Below are positions 24,946 to 39,900 of a DNA stretch of 64,000 nucleotides, one piece after another. The notes beneath the pieces are model-generated. The model was given only the letters and a program-made list of their open reading frames with translations, was not told where the DNA came from and ran no database searches. This stretch comes from Panopea generosa (lineage: Eukaryota > Mollusca > Bivalvia > Adapedonta > Hiatellidae). The stretch covers positions 61,419,078 to 61,483,077 of the forward strand of contig CM055895.1 of the NCBI GenBank assembly GCA_029582155.1. Direction: 5' to 3'. Made by a program: the position numbers and the translations under genes. Position 1 is the stretch's first letter, and each line of letters starts with the position of its first letter.

Positions 24946-27900
24946 TTCTTTTTTAAATAACAAACAAAATTTATAAAATAAAACAATTTTTCGCTGCTCA
25001 CACTTTTTAAGATAAATTTGCATGAGAATTCATCAATATGGCCTAAGACATTGGACAGGTTGAAATGGCCCCCAACTGGATAATCAGTGTCTGACTTTTG
25101 CAACATCTGAGATAACTTAATATATATGCTGCATTGCATCATTAAAATCTAAATGTTCAGGTAGCAAAAACTGGGGGGTGTTTATTTATGGGTCAGTTTC
25201 TGGTTCCACAGGTGAGCGATTTAGGGTCACCATGACTCTTTCTAATACAGAACTGTTTTGTAGTTTTTTCATCTGAACATAACATGGTTTCCTTCTGGGG
25301 CTTGCATTATTATTTTTATTCATTGAAGTTGCTCTGGTTTTACTACTGCTTTGAAAACTGTATTTTGTGATATAGAATTAAACTTGCACCCTGTATGTCT
25401 AACAGTTCACATGTTCTCCAGTCTCTTGTCTTTGCAAGTATTGTCTTGGAAGTCGGTCCAACTGCCTACCGTAACATACTGTTAGGATTGTGACATGCAG
25501 GAATAATTTCACTCATGTCTCCTAGAATTGTCAGTATTTAAAGGTAAAATTGTAAATCATGGAAAACTGGTTGTTATATTTGACATCACTGAAATCAATC
25601 ATGATTAAACACAATTTTAAGCTAGTTAACTTGTGAATTTCTGCAAATAATTAAATATTGCCATTTCCTGTAACAAACATTGATCTTTGCAAAATATGTA
25701 TATATATATACATTGTACAGTCAAACCTGTCTTAAGCAGCCAGTCAAGGGAATGACGAAAAGTGGGTTTTTTTTCAGATGAGTTGTTGCTTAATACAGGT
25801 TAATTTGCACTAGACAATAAATATAGGAAATAGCAGATGTGGCTGCTTAAGACAAGTGGTTGCTCAATAGAGGGGACCACTGACACAGATTTGACTGTAC
25901 ATAATGCTGCTTTGGGGAGATGGACAGAACATTTTTATAGGTAGAGGTTTTGGGTTACTGCAATGTTTCCATTGCAGTTATGATGATTTGCTCCAGTGAT
26001 AAAATATATAATATGTATGTAAATGTTGATTGTAATGGCCGAAGCTAGTGACAGGGAGCGTCTGAAGCAGATGGGCTGGAAACAAACATTGCTTTATGAG
26101 ACTTTCTGTATTCAAAGAAGTGTAAATTACTTCCTTCATTTGCAGAGACAAGTATTCACCGTGTGATTTACTTATATTCTGATTCTATTAAAAACAAATC
26201 TGTCTACTCATATTTATTTGACTATTTTCATTTGTATTGCATGATTCATGATTCATTTGATTTCAGGGTTATAATAATTAAAATAGCACCTTGAGAATGA
26301 GTTTAATAACTTTGACCAATAGGTTATTGTCCCAAATTTAATTTGGGGAGCAGAATATTTTTCCAAACTTTGAAAGTCAGTGATGAGACCAGATCTGAGT
26401 TACCTGTACATGTATATAGTATGATAACGCTTGTCCTGATTTTAAAATTGTGTTACCTGTGGAAGAAACAAATCCAGGATTCATTTATCACAAAAAGCAA
26501 TATTTATAATAGTTTCATCTGAAAATTAACAATACATGTGTTCAAATTCTGACTATTTACCATTTGTTTCAATTTAAAAGTGATTATGATTTCTGATATT
26601 CAATACCTTCGTTAATAATTTGATACAGTTAATTGTGTGAGATAATTATGTTGCCCTGCTTGAATTGATTGCAATATTTTGTGGTTGATCTAGCATTGTC
26701 TACTGTGTTATATAAAAACATATTTAACGAGTTGAAATGCAGTACATGTACATGGAAGGATATCTTCACTTAGTATCTTTCTGAAACAGATCTAGTATTT
26801 GGTAGTTAGTTTTCTGAAATTACACAGCAAAGCAATTCATTGTTTCTTCTGGTCACATTTTACTTATTACACCATCCACTGCTCTTTCAAACAACTTAAC
26901 GGATATATGTGTGCAAGGTGGTCAGCATCGTGCAACAGCGGAATGGGAAAAAATGGAGGGAAGAAAACATGCACAAAAACAGCACCTGAGAACCATGCAA
27001 AGAAAGTGCAATGCACACAGTTAAAACAGAGATTTTACATGTTTTGAATGCCATAAGCTGCTGATGTGTTGAATAATTCTGATGATTAAAGGAGTTTGTA
27101 ATGACCCTGAAATATCTTTGAAAAGTTTTGCTGTGCAATGTTTATACTTTGCCTATATTCTGGTACTTTGGATAACTGGTGGAGTCTAACCCAGGGTTAC
27201 ATGGAATATTATACCCCAGTAAAATGGTAGATAGACAATGTGTCTCAGACACCAAAGTCATGTTATGGGCAATATGCCGATGTATGGTTCCTTGCTCATT
27301 TACAGTAAGAGCCGAGAACCAGATAAGATGTGGAAGAATTGAATATCTTAAAATCAATTTAAATACGTGTAATAATTTTTCATTATTATGTTAATACATT
27401 TTATCAAGGTAAGCTGTGTACATTTTAATTTGATAATATCATTCACATGATTTGTATCATGAACCGATCCAGGATTTTTTTGCCAGGTGGTAGTCCATCA
27501 ATATTACAGAAGGGTGGGTGGAGTTTCAAATAAAATACATGTACTGATATTTTAAAAAAATTTGCTTGAAAATACTATCATTTAGCAAAATTTAAAGACA
27601 AGGGTTATTAATGGCCCAGTGGACCCACTTCCTGGATCTACCAGTGTGTATTTTGAGGAGTTTGTTAATAAATTTTGTGTATCTTATTTCAGTTTAGCAG
27701 CTTTTATCTTAATTAACAATCAATATTTTGTTATGTTAGGCCATAATAAATTAATTGCTAGATTATCATCCCCGCCTGCCATCTAATTTTCAAGCCGCCC
27801 CGACCTTTTTTATTTTCATAAAGAAAAACCCATCAAAAATATTAAAAATAAAAAAAAAATAAAGTTCTCCTGCCCTCTCCATTTTTAAGAAAAATTTGGA

Positions 27901-30900
27901 TGGTAACCTAGCAGTTAAATTATAATGGCCTTATGCAGTTTTTCTTCAGCTTTATATCAAGCACAGTTTTTAGCTTAGTGCATCTTCCTTATACATTGCC
28001 TGTATATTAGCATTGATGACCTAAAGGGATGGCTTCTGCATTGTCTTGTCTCCGACACAGCGATCATAAACACACTATTTAATACATGTTATAAATATAA
28101 ACGTATACTATATGATTATCATATGTGTGTGAAATAACTGAAATTCAGTTGAATAAAGGCGTAAAACAACATACAAACAAATGCAAAACAAGAAAACCAA
28201 CAATCAAGAGCAAATAATTTGTTTTAGAACGAGAGCTATATCTCATATTTTCTACATGTTTGTGAGTTCAGCTTTATTTTAATGCACATTGTTCTTTGTT
28301 CCTGTACTTACAAGCTGTTTAAGTACTTCCCAGATGATTTACTACTGGCTTGATTATGTTGGCTCCCTGGTGTTTAAAATCTTACCAACAAAATTGTTTG
28401 AATGAGAAGCGCACATCCTATTATGATGAAAACCTCTACATTTCTTAGGACAATTGATTGATTGCTTAATTTAGCGTCATTTTTATGCCATCAAGGGCTA
28501 ACAGACGATCAGTTAACCTAACCACTGTTTCCTGGGATTAACCAGTACTCGAGCACATCTCCACAAGTAACTGATAATTTTCCCACTTGAATCAGCGGTG
28601 AGGGATGAATGATAATGAGACACAATGTCATATATCAATCATCACAGAGACTGTTGCCGGGCGGGGATCCGAACTCACGACCCCTGGATTGAATCAGACG
28701 CATAACCGACTGAGCTAATTGGGCCCATCTTTCTTAGGACAAAAAATACTATTTCGCTGTACTGATTCGTTCATGAATTGGCTCAAATTTAAAAAAAGTG
28801 TGATCATTGAATTTCATACATGTATTCCATGAATATTTTATTAAAGTTTGTGTGCAATGAGATATTTAACTAACGTATGTATTTCTTTGTATCTTTAGTT
28901 ACATGATTATCTTCGTTTTCTTAGTTTGTATTGATGCAAAAAGGTTATTTAATCGAGAGATCATCATGCTATTACACTTGAGCATTTTTTTGTTTATTCA
29001 TACTTTTCAAAATCAGATGTAATTTGATAGGACAAAACTTTACAAAAGCAATAGAAAACCAATGGCTATAAACTGTACCGCCTGTGTTACGAGGGCCAGA
29101 ACTTGACTGGCGAGTTAAGGCCCAGTTTATTTATAGATTTATACTCTAAAAGTTGATCAATGAAGCAAGCCAGACTGGAACATTGATATTAAAATTTGAA
29201 TGTCTGTGAATTTTTAATTAAGTATATAAATGTTTATCATCTGCTGTCAGACTTGTTTCACAAAACTGTATTAGAAGGCATAGGTTTGAATTCTGCTAAA
29301 AAATGGAACAAATCTGTCTTTGTTTTTGATAAGTCTGAATAAAGTATTGAAGAATGAATGTATAAACATTTTCTGTTTACATTGTGTAATGACACCAGTT
29401 TTGTTCTTGTGTTTTAGGTGAGGAAGATCTGAACAGAACATTCCGTCTGCCAGATACAACAAATATTGGAGGCAATGAACATGCTCTACCACTCCGTGAC
29501 ATCATTGACAGATTACAGGTCAGTCTTGTCATACTTCTATACAGCTAGAATGTGTATTGTCACTGATATTTCATGGTGTTTAAAGGAAGGATGAAATGAA
29601 TGGTTTAGATAACTTGTAAGGCTACACATACATGTAGCAATGTATTGAAATATTGGTGAATCGCAGTACCCTTCATAGCAATATGGCATATCATATCGGC
29701 TGTTTCTTTATCTGCAGTATTGCAATACAGAACGTAACCAACTAAAATACAATTTCCAACACAGAAGTATGCCTGTATAGTACTGTGTTGGCTTTAACAT
29801 ACACTCAGTGCTGAACTATAGCTAGTGTAGGGTATGATATAACATACACTCAGTGCTGAACTATAGCTAGTGTAGGGTATGATGTAACATACACTCAGTG
29901 CTGAACTATAGCTAGTGTAGGGTATGATGTAACATACACTCAGTGCTGAACTATAGCTAGTGTAGGGTATGATGTAACATACACTCAGTGCTGAACTATA
30001 GCTAGTGTAGGGTATGATGTAACATACACTCTGCTGAACTAAAGCTAGTGAAGGGTATGATGTAACAAACACTCAGTGCTGAACTAGAGCTAGTGAAGGG
30101 TATGATGTAACATACACTCAGTGCTGAACTATAGCTAGTGTAGGGTATGATGTAACATACACTCAGTGCTGATCAAAAGCTAGTGTAGGGTATGATGTAA
30201 CATACACTCAGTGCTGAACTAGAGCTAGTGTAGGGTATGATGTAACATACACTCAGTGCTGAACTAGAGCTAGTGACGGGTATGATGTAACATACACTCA
30301 GTGCTGAATTAAAGCAAGTGTAGGGTATGATGTAACATACACTCGGTGCTGAATTGGAGCTAGTGTAGGGTATGATGTAACATGCATTCAGTGCTGAATT
30401 AAAGCTAGTGTAGGGTATGATGTAACATACACTCAGTGCTGATCTAAAGCTAGTGTAGGGTATGATGTAACATACACTCAGTGCTGATCTAAAGCTAGTG
30501 TAGGGTATGATGTAACAAACACTCAGTGATGAACTAGAGCTAGTGAAGGGTATGATGTAATATACACTCAGTGCTGAACTAGAGCTAGTGTAGGGTATGA
30601 TGTAACAAACACTCAGTGCTGAACTAGAGCTAATGAAGGGTATGATGTAACATACACTCAGTGCTGAACTTAAGCAAGTACAGTGTACGATGTAACATAC
30701 TCTTGGTGCTGAACTAAAGCTAGTGTAGGGTATGATGTAATATACACTCAATGCTGAACTAGAGCTAGTGTAGGATATGATTAAACATACACTCAGTGCT
30801 GAACTAGAGCTAGTGTAGGGTATGATGTAACATACACTCAGTGCTGAACTAAAGCTTGTGGAGGGTATTATGTAACATACACTCAGTGCTGAACTAGAGC

Positions 30901-33900
30901 TAGGTAAGGTATGATGTAACATACACTCAGTGCTGAACTAGAGCTAGTGTAGGGTATGATGTAACAAACACTCAGTGCTGAACTAGAGCTAGGGTAGGGT
31001 ATGTTGAAACATACACTCAGTACTGAACAAGAGATAGTGTAGGGTATGATGTAACATACAGTCAGTGCTGAACTAGAGCTAGTGTAGGATATGATGAAAT
31101 ATACACTCAGTGCTGAACGAGAGCTAGTGAAGGGTATGATGTAACATACACTCAGTGCTGAACTAGAGCTAGTGAAGGGTATGATGTTAAATACACTTAG
31201 TGCTGAACTAGAGCTTATGAAGGGTATGATGTAACATACACTCAGTGCTGAACTATAGCTAGTGTAGGGTATTATTTGCTGAAAATCATCCATCCCGAAA
31301 ACAGAGTTTTTGTCATGATGAGTATATGAGAATATTTATTTTACAGTAAATACTAAATGTTAAAAGTTACTATAAAGTTACTGTCATCTGGAAGAGTAAA
31401 ACTGACTTAAATTAAAACTAAAAATGACCGTTTCGGAAGTTTAATGAGCCTTTAAACTGTATGTGCAATTTATAATCTGCCATGTGTTGTAAATGATGTC
31501 AATCTCATTATTTTAAAAAAAAAAAAGTGAATGGTGTCTAAGTTAACACTACATTGTATTTTATTGTATTTACTACAAACAATGCCTCATGGCCAGGGGG
31601 CGGATATTGGTGTTATCATTTCTATTACAAAACATTTACTGTAATCATATTGGGGGTTGAGTACATGTTTATCACTTTTATTACAGAACATTTACTGTTA
31701 TCATGTCAGGGGTTGAGTACATGTTTATCATTTCTATAACAGAACATTTACTGTAATCATGTCAGGAGTTAAATACATGTTTATTATTTCTATTACAGAA
31801 CATTTACTGTAATCATGTCAGGAGTTAAATACATATTTATCATTTCTATTACAGAACATTTATTGTAATCATATTGGGGGTGGAGTACATGTTTATCACT
31901 TTTATTACAGAACATTTACTGTTATCATGTCAGGAGTTGAGTACATGTTTATCATTTCTATAACAGAACATTTACTGTAATCATGTCAGGAGTTAAATAC
32001 ATGTTTATTATTTCTATTACAGAACATTTACTGTAATCATGTCAGGAGTTAAATACATGTTTATCATTTCTGTTACAGAACATTTACTGTAATCATGTCA
32101 GGGGTTGAGTACATGTTTATCATTTCTATTACAGAACATTTACTGTAATCATGTCAGGGGTTGAGTACATATTTATCATTTCTATTACAGAACATTAATT
32201 GTAATTACGTCAGGGGGTGGAGTACATGTTTATCATTTTGTTACAGAACATTTACTGTAATCATGTCAGGAGTTAAGTACATGTTTATCATTTCTATTAC
32301 AGAACATTCTCAGTAATCATATCGGGATTGAATACATGTTCATCATTTCTATTACAGAACATATACTATAATCATCTCAGGGGTTGAGTACATGATTATC
32401 ATTTCTATTACAGAACATCTACTGTAATCATGTCAGGGGTTAAGTACATGTTTATCATTTCTATTACAGAACATTTACTGTAATCATGTCAGGGGTTAAG
32501 TACATATTTATCATTTCTATTACAAAACATTTACTGTAATCATGTCAGGGGTTGAGTACATGTTTATCATTTTTATTACAGAACATCTACTGTAATCATA
32601 TCGGGGTTGAATACATGTTCATCATTTCTATTATAGAACATTTACTGTAATCATGTCAGGGGTTGAGTACATATTTATCATTTTTATTACAGAACATCTA
32701 CTGTAATCATATGGGGGTTTAATACTTGTTTATCATTTCTATTACAGAATATCTACTATAATCATGTCAGGGGTTGAGTACTTGTTTATCATTTCTATTA
32801 CAGAACATTTACTGTAATCATGTCAGGGGTTAAGTACATGTTTATCATTTTTATTACAGAACATCTACTGTAATCATATCGGGGTTTAATACTTGTTTAT
32901 CATTTCTATTACAGAACATCTACTATAATCATGTCAGGGGTTGAGTACATGTTTATCATTTCTATTACAGAACATTTACTGTAATCATGTCAGGGGTTAA
33001 GTACATGTTTATCATTTCTATTACAGAACATCTACTGTAATCATGTCAGGGGTTGAGTACTTGTTTATCATTTCTATTCCAGAACATTTACTGTAATCAT
33101 GTCAGGGGTTAAGTACATGTTTATCATTTCTATTACAGAACATTTACTGTAATCATGTCAGGGGTTGAGTACATGTTTATCATTTTCTATTACAGAACAT
33201 TTACTGTAATCATGTCAGGGGTTGAGTACATATTTATCATTTCTATTACAGAACATCTACTGCAATCATATCGGGGTTGAGTACTTGTTTATCATTTCTA
33301 TTACAGAACATCTACTGCAATCATATCGGGGTTTAGTACATGTTTATCATTTCTATTATAGAACATCTACTGTAATCATATCGGGGTTTAGTACTTGTTT
33401 ATCATTTCTATTACAGAACATCTACTGTAATCATATCGGGGTTGAGTACATGTTTATCATTTCTATTACAGAACATCTACTGTAATCATATCGGGGTTGA
33501 GTACATGTTTATCATTTCTATTACAGAACATCTACTGCAATCATATCGGGGTTTAGTACATGTTTATCATTTCTATTACAGAACATCTACTGTAATCATA
33601 TCGGGGTTTAGTACTTGTTTATCATTTCTATTACAGAACATCTACTGCAATCATATCGGGGTTGAGTACATGTTTATCAACAACCAGGAGCAGACAGACT
33701 GGATCAAGAGGAAATTTGAGACGCCGGGCATCATGCAATTTGATAAGGAAGAGAAGGGTCTCATTCTAGCCCGACTTATACGTTCCACAAGGTACAATAG
33801 CATGATTGGACACCAGTTTATTATTATGTTTTTGAAAAATGTAGCAGACATATTATTAAGCCATCCTTAAAACTTGCCATTGCAGAGGAAGTGGGTCAGT

Positions 33901-36900
33901 ATTCCGGATTTTTTTTTAGCACAAAACTTAAACAAAAATTAGAGTTTGTATATTTGTTTGATTTAACTCAGCATTGTGAAATTCAAGCTTGTCTTTTTGA
34001 AAAAAAAAGGAAGAGCTAAATGCATGACACTGGCATTGTTGTCGTCGTCCATTTTAAGTTTTATGTTTAGCTCAACCTTTACTCAGTTTTAGAACAAACT
34101 CCTTATAGTGACTAAACTTCATAAACACATTCATATCGTGTTGTACAAATAATGTATATAGCTAAGCTTTGGACTCTAAAACCTTGGATTAAAAGTTTTT
34201 TTTTGTTTGAATTTTATTTTTAAATCTATTTTATTTTTCAGCAATAGATATTGATTCTGTAAGCTGATAACCATCATATTAAAACAGTTTACATCACTGA
34301 CCTTGACCTACTTAACCCTTTACTTCATATAGACGCCTTTGGACACCTCTGATATAGAAAATTTTTTAATTATTGAGTGAATTATATTTATATTAACTGA
34401 TAGAGTAGAAAACAGTGCACTGCACATGTCTTCCTGCACTGTTTTCAAAGGCCTTCTGTGATTGTTGCGGGAAAATGCGTATCTATGAAGTAAAGGGTTA
34501 ATGGACTAATCAAATACTTGAGTTGCCCAATTAAAGTTTTATGTTTAGCTCAGATTTTTCTTTTTCATAACAAAACTACCTGTGTTATAGTGACTGAACT
34601 TCATAAATACATTCATATCATGTTATACAGTGTATATAGCTAAGTTACATTAGTTTCCATGCATTAGGCTCTGAAACCTTAGGTTACATTCTTCATAGCT
34701 TGGGTTTAAATGCTTTTAAATCAATTTTTTTTTCAGTAATACATGTAGTATTGAATCTGTACACTGAACATCATCATGTTAAAAATGAACATCACTGGCC
34801 TTAACCTGCTTAAGGGAAAAAGGGAAGTGTATTCACCTACTTGTGGGGCTCTTGTGAATATTCAAAGTGCCTTTCACTCCCAACACCCATAGAAATATGT
34901 TTAACCCCAGGAAATATAAATTGGTTGGCCATTTACAGGCAACCAACATATTTGTTTATTATATTGGCCTATACAGTTTTCTTTGGCACCGAAATACAGT
35001 TACGATAGAATGATAATAAAACTTTCTAACTTTATTTTCAACAATGTCAATATTTCTATTATTGAAGTTGATTTGATCTGTGATGCCTTGTTTGTGTCTA
35101 AGTCTTATACATGTACATACTTATGTAATATGGTATATGTTTCTAGTTGTACATTGAAGCTGATGTTGATGATGATGATTGATGATGATGATTGGTATTA
35201 GGTTTGACACATAACAATTTGATTTATATTCTAAAAAATTCGAAAAAATAAATGGCAAGTTTGACATTTTCTTCAAATATTTTGATTCACGTCTGATGGA
35301 TAGTGCATACTTTGTTCTGTGACCATGACTTCCCACATCTGGATATGTGGGGAAGTAGTCAATGACTCGCTGACATTAGGTGTGTCTAGTACTGGTTGAT
35401 GGCTTTGCAGATCCCTGTGAATAGGTGTGCCGACCGCCATTAAATAAAATAAAGCGTAAAACTTGTACAAAAAAAACAACAGCTTCATGGCTTTATTGAA
35501 ATAATGTAGAAAGAATTATGTGTTGGTGACTTAAAAAGTAAAACTAAACAAAAAATTGGCAATATACAAGTTACAGTAGTTCTATATTCTGCATACTGGA
35601 TCATAACAGACCTGCAACATATACATAGAGTAACTATAATCACTGCAACACTTGTATCGTGCTGTAAAGTTTATGTTCATAAACTTAATAAAATATGGTA
35701 AGTTTAACAGTAGATACTTTTGGATGGAATATGGATATAGGTCTAATACTTTGTTTAAAGCCTCATTAAACTTCCAAAATGCCCAATTTTTAATAATAAC
35801 AAAAATGATTTCAATTAGATGTGTTTATAGTATTGCTAAAACCATTCCTGTAGACCAAGCTTTTAACTACATGTATTGTTTACATTTTTGTAATTCTGTA
35901 ATGACTTGGTTGCTTTCCTACTGTACCTCCGCCATTGTTCGGAAGTACACAAATGAATACATGTATTTTGATGCGCACATCATCCAGATTCGGCAAAGAA
36001 GATATTGAAAACAGTGAGATGAGACAACTTTACTCTCTGAAGATTTTTTATTACACAGTTGGGACATAATTAAGTGTTAAATGTTTAGGTGACATACCAG
36101 TTTATTTTTAAGATAAGCGAAATGCAATGGTAGTGAGCAGATTAAGACCATTAGATAAGGGGTTCATTAACAAGATTAGAAAAATTATGGCTTGACGAAT
36201 ATTATGCATCATTATTCGGTTTTCTTTTTCTTTTCTTTTTTTTTTTAAATTTAGCTAATGGGTGTTCATTAATACTCTGAGGGAAATAAAAGGGATGTTC
36301 ATAAAAACTATCTAACCACATCCCCTACAGTTCCCCATACTATGTTTCTCTCTGAAGGGAATTGATCACATATTACCGACCGACGCATTTCTGAACAAGC
36401 TTTGTAACTCCCCATTTTCTGCCAAATGGGGTTTATCGAAAAGAGACAAACATAATTTGTAAACAAAACTCATTCTTAGTTATGTACTAACAAATGCTTT
36501 ATATTTATTTTTTCATTTGCAAAGTTTCTCAGTGATCAAAAAAACATGTATTCTATAATCGGGAAGAGTAAAACTGACTTAAATCATGACTAAAAACGAC
36601 CGTTTCTGAAGTTTAATGAGTCTTTAATTGACAAGTAAATTTTTTTTTTCTTTCAAATTCTTGTATGATCTACAATTTACAGTTTGTATGTATACTTACT
36701 TACACAATAGCAAATACTTTACAAAAAAAAACAACATTGGATTTCTCTTAATCACATCAGACTTGAAGAATTCCTTGCGAGAAAATTTTCATCGGAGAAA
36801 CGTTTTGGACTGGAAGGATGTGAGGTGTTGATCCCATCCATGAAAACTGTCATTGACAGCTCCAGTGCACTTGGGGTAGAGAGTTTCGTTATTGGAATGC

Positions 36901-39900
36901 CTCACAGGTATGTACTGTGCATTTTGTCCTTGATATTAGCTCATGTAAATAACCTTTTTAAGGTTACACTCGCACTATTACTCTTTTCCAGTACATGAGG
37001 TTGGCAGATCTGCTTTTGTTCTTGCTTAACTATTTCTATTTCAAATACAACCAGTTGCCTCCAATTTATAAGAAATAATTGAAGAAAATCTTAATGTTTA
37101 GAAAAAGTGATCCAAATATAGAAAAATGTAATAATCGCTAGTTAAAATTTGTTTCATTTACATTGATTGTGGAACAAGTTCTTACAATTTTTAAAAATCA
37201 CGCTTCATATGTTTCTGTGTAGAATGAGTAGTAAGCATATAATGATCATGTCCTTAAATTCTTAATCAACGACAACACATTATCCTGGTCGGGGAGAGGG
37301 TTGGGGGGATCAAACATGTCATCTAGCCTTGGGTCAATGCTTTAATGATAGATTACACATTCCTCAATAATTGCTACACTTCATGTGGCATATTAAAACA
37401 TATTGTTTTTGTATTTTTGTAATAGTAATATAATACTGCCAATAATGATCCAGTGAAATTAGGATATGTGTGAAAGATGTCTAAAGAACATCTTACTCAT
37501 TTAAAGACCAGTCACTTTAACTGTTAGTCAAATAGAATAACACTTATATCGAGTGACAGCCTGTCAGAAAAAAATATAATTTGATATGTTACCTGAGTTT
37601 GTTTACAGTGATTTTTGTTTTGCTTTGCAGAGGACGACTGAATGTGCTGGCGAACGTGTGTCGCAAACCTTTGGAGAAGATATTCTGTCAGTTTGATTCT
37701 AAGCTTGAGGCTGCTGATGAGGGATCCGGAGATGTAAAATATCATCTCGGTATGTCCGTGGAGCGACTGAACCGTGTCACAAACAAACAAATCAAACTTG
37801 CTGTTGTGGCAAACCCGTCCCATTTGGAGGCTGTCAATCCAGTGGTACAAGGAAAGACACGCGCCGAACAGTTTTACAGAGGTGACACTGAGGGTAAAAA
37901 GGTGTGCTGATTTTCTGGTATAAAATAATTTAACATAATAATAATAATTTTTTCTTTAATTACTTGTAATAAATTTACATTTGTGTAGATCTAACCTCAA
38001 TGATTACCTGTTGGAGCCCATGGTCTAAACATTAAGGACGAAATCATTAATCTAAAACATGTATTCCATCTAACATGCATAATTACACTAAATTTATATT
38101 TCTTACATTACAAATCAAAATTGATAAAAATTGATTTTAAAAAAATATTACCAAAATATTTAAGGAGGGACTTTATATGAATCAGTTAAAATCATAATTA
38201 TAGCACTTTACAGGAATCAGTTAAAATCATATAGCACTTTATAGGAATCAGTAAAAATCATATAGCACTTATAAAGAAATCAGTTACAATCATAAAGCAC
38301 TTTATAAGAATCAGTTAAAATCATATAGGATTTTATAAGAATCAGTTAAAATCAAAAAGCACTTTATAGGAATCAGTTAAAATCATATAGCACTTTATAG
38401 GAAACAATTAAAATCATATAGCACTTTATAGGCAGGGCCTCCACTGGAATTGACCAATGTCGCTAAATGGGAAGGAAATTTTTAATTCGCAAAAGATTTT
38501 CCTCTCGCGAAAGTGGTTGTGACAAGGAAATCAATGGCCGATTCTCGTATTCAAATTTTCATGCAAAATCAAGTGTCTCGAACTGTAGAAATTATCTTGG
38601 CTAATCTATTTAACTGTCTCATCCCAATCAACAACTATGACAATTAACAGATTAAGCAGCACCTAGCTGTGATATCTCCCTCGGGCAATTGCACTGTCAC
38701 ACATCATAAATATCAACACGTGTAAGATGACATTAAGCTAAAAATAGCATATGCTAAAGACAGTCACCTGGTAGCGTAATGATGAAGGCATATTTGTATT
38801 TTTAATTATTATATATATTTACATTTTTTAATCATATAGAAATTTAATATGTCTTAAAATATACTAAATAGATCAAGAATAATTGTTTATGCCAATACAC
38901 TGTCAACTATACTTGCATGGGTAATCCCAATTTTTTGTCAACAAACAGTAAGTTTCAAAATGGCGGCTTTCAGGATAAAAACAATAAATGACTTTAGATT
39001 TTGTCTGTAAAATCATTTTGCTTATTATGTCAGCGATAGATGTTGGTTGTTTTATATCAATACCAAGGTTTTACAATAACTAGATTTGTTTTGATCTATA
39101 TGCTTTGTTGTTATAATGCTAATATTGATCATATTCATACCGAGTCTGAAGTTACAAAGTGGGTGGGGTAATAAGGATATTTAGAAAATGTTATAGAATG
39201 TTTAAACCAAAGGCAATTTCATTCAGTAGGCTAGCTGGAAATCCATTATTTGTGTTAATAATTTTAAAATAAATTGATGTGTACAAATTTTAAATAATAA
39301 TTATAAAATACACTATATGGGGTTTTGTGAGAATAGCATGCTATAGAAAAAATAAAACCAGAACAAAGTAAGGCTCAAACAGCTGTTATTTATGTGCATA
39401 AACGCACAAACATTGACAAAATCAAACAAGTACAGAAACATGACTGGGACTGTTTTGGTTTTTGACTGTGCTCCATTTAAACTTACGCATCATTTGCAAT
39501 ATAAATCAACAACTTAATACCAATTGTTGCTTCCCTTAATTATCGACTTCATGCACTTTGAACAATAATCAACAAGATAATAATAATTTTTAATAGATTT
39601 TAATAGATTTCTGTTTGAACAGTTTTATTAATCACGATAATACAGCCCTTGAGATTTAAACTACACGAACAATCTGGATTTAGTGGGCACTGTTTGTTAC
39701 TCATTCAATTCCCACAGACAGTGAGATACTCAATGGCTATTAGAAATTTCTAAATGTATATATAATTGTCATGAACTATTTTGTATCAATATTTCTGTTT
39801 TTGTACAACTAAATTGAAATAAAAGTTACAAAAAAACAAAAACAAAACAAAAATAATAATAATTTTTAATAGTATTGCAATATACAATAAAACTTATATT

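Noticed and set aside
26037-26168. 43-codon frame starting [17 protein letters not shown] as an exon or small gene
   Set aside because: Its composition looks protein-like, but there is no recognised homologue, no splice sites in a consistent phase and no promoter signal.
28655-28730. tRNA gene on the minus strand
   Set aside because: It is the head of a SINE-3 copy, with the same body in two other copies in the window.
7397-29417. A third alternative exon with the RGHxxAxLDPLG motif
   Set aside because: I looked for further copies of the motif with matching phases and found none. A strongly diverged one could have been missed.
30173-30922. 249-residue open frame on the minus strand
   Set aside because: It is the translation of a 45 bp tandem repeat (15 codons per unit), lies inside the OGDH intron and shows only a repeated [14 protein letters not shown] motif.
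33222-33485. Apparent extra OGDH exons encoding [14 protein letters not shown]
   Set aside because: These are units of the acceptor minisatellite. Coding sequence continues only after the last unit at 33637.
31610-33636. CRISPR-like array of regular repeats
   Set aside because: The units are head-to-tail without unique spacers, the genome is animal, and the repeat is explained by the exon D acceptor.
35652-36008. 118-residue open frame
   Set aside because: Low-complexity, AT-rich intron with no recognised domain, and it lies inside an OGDH intron on the same strand.
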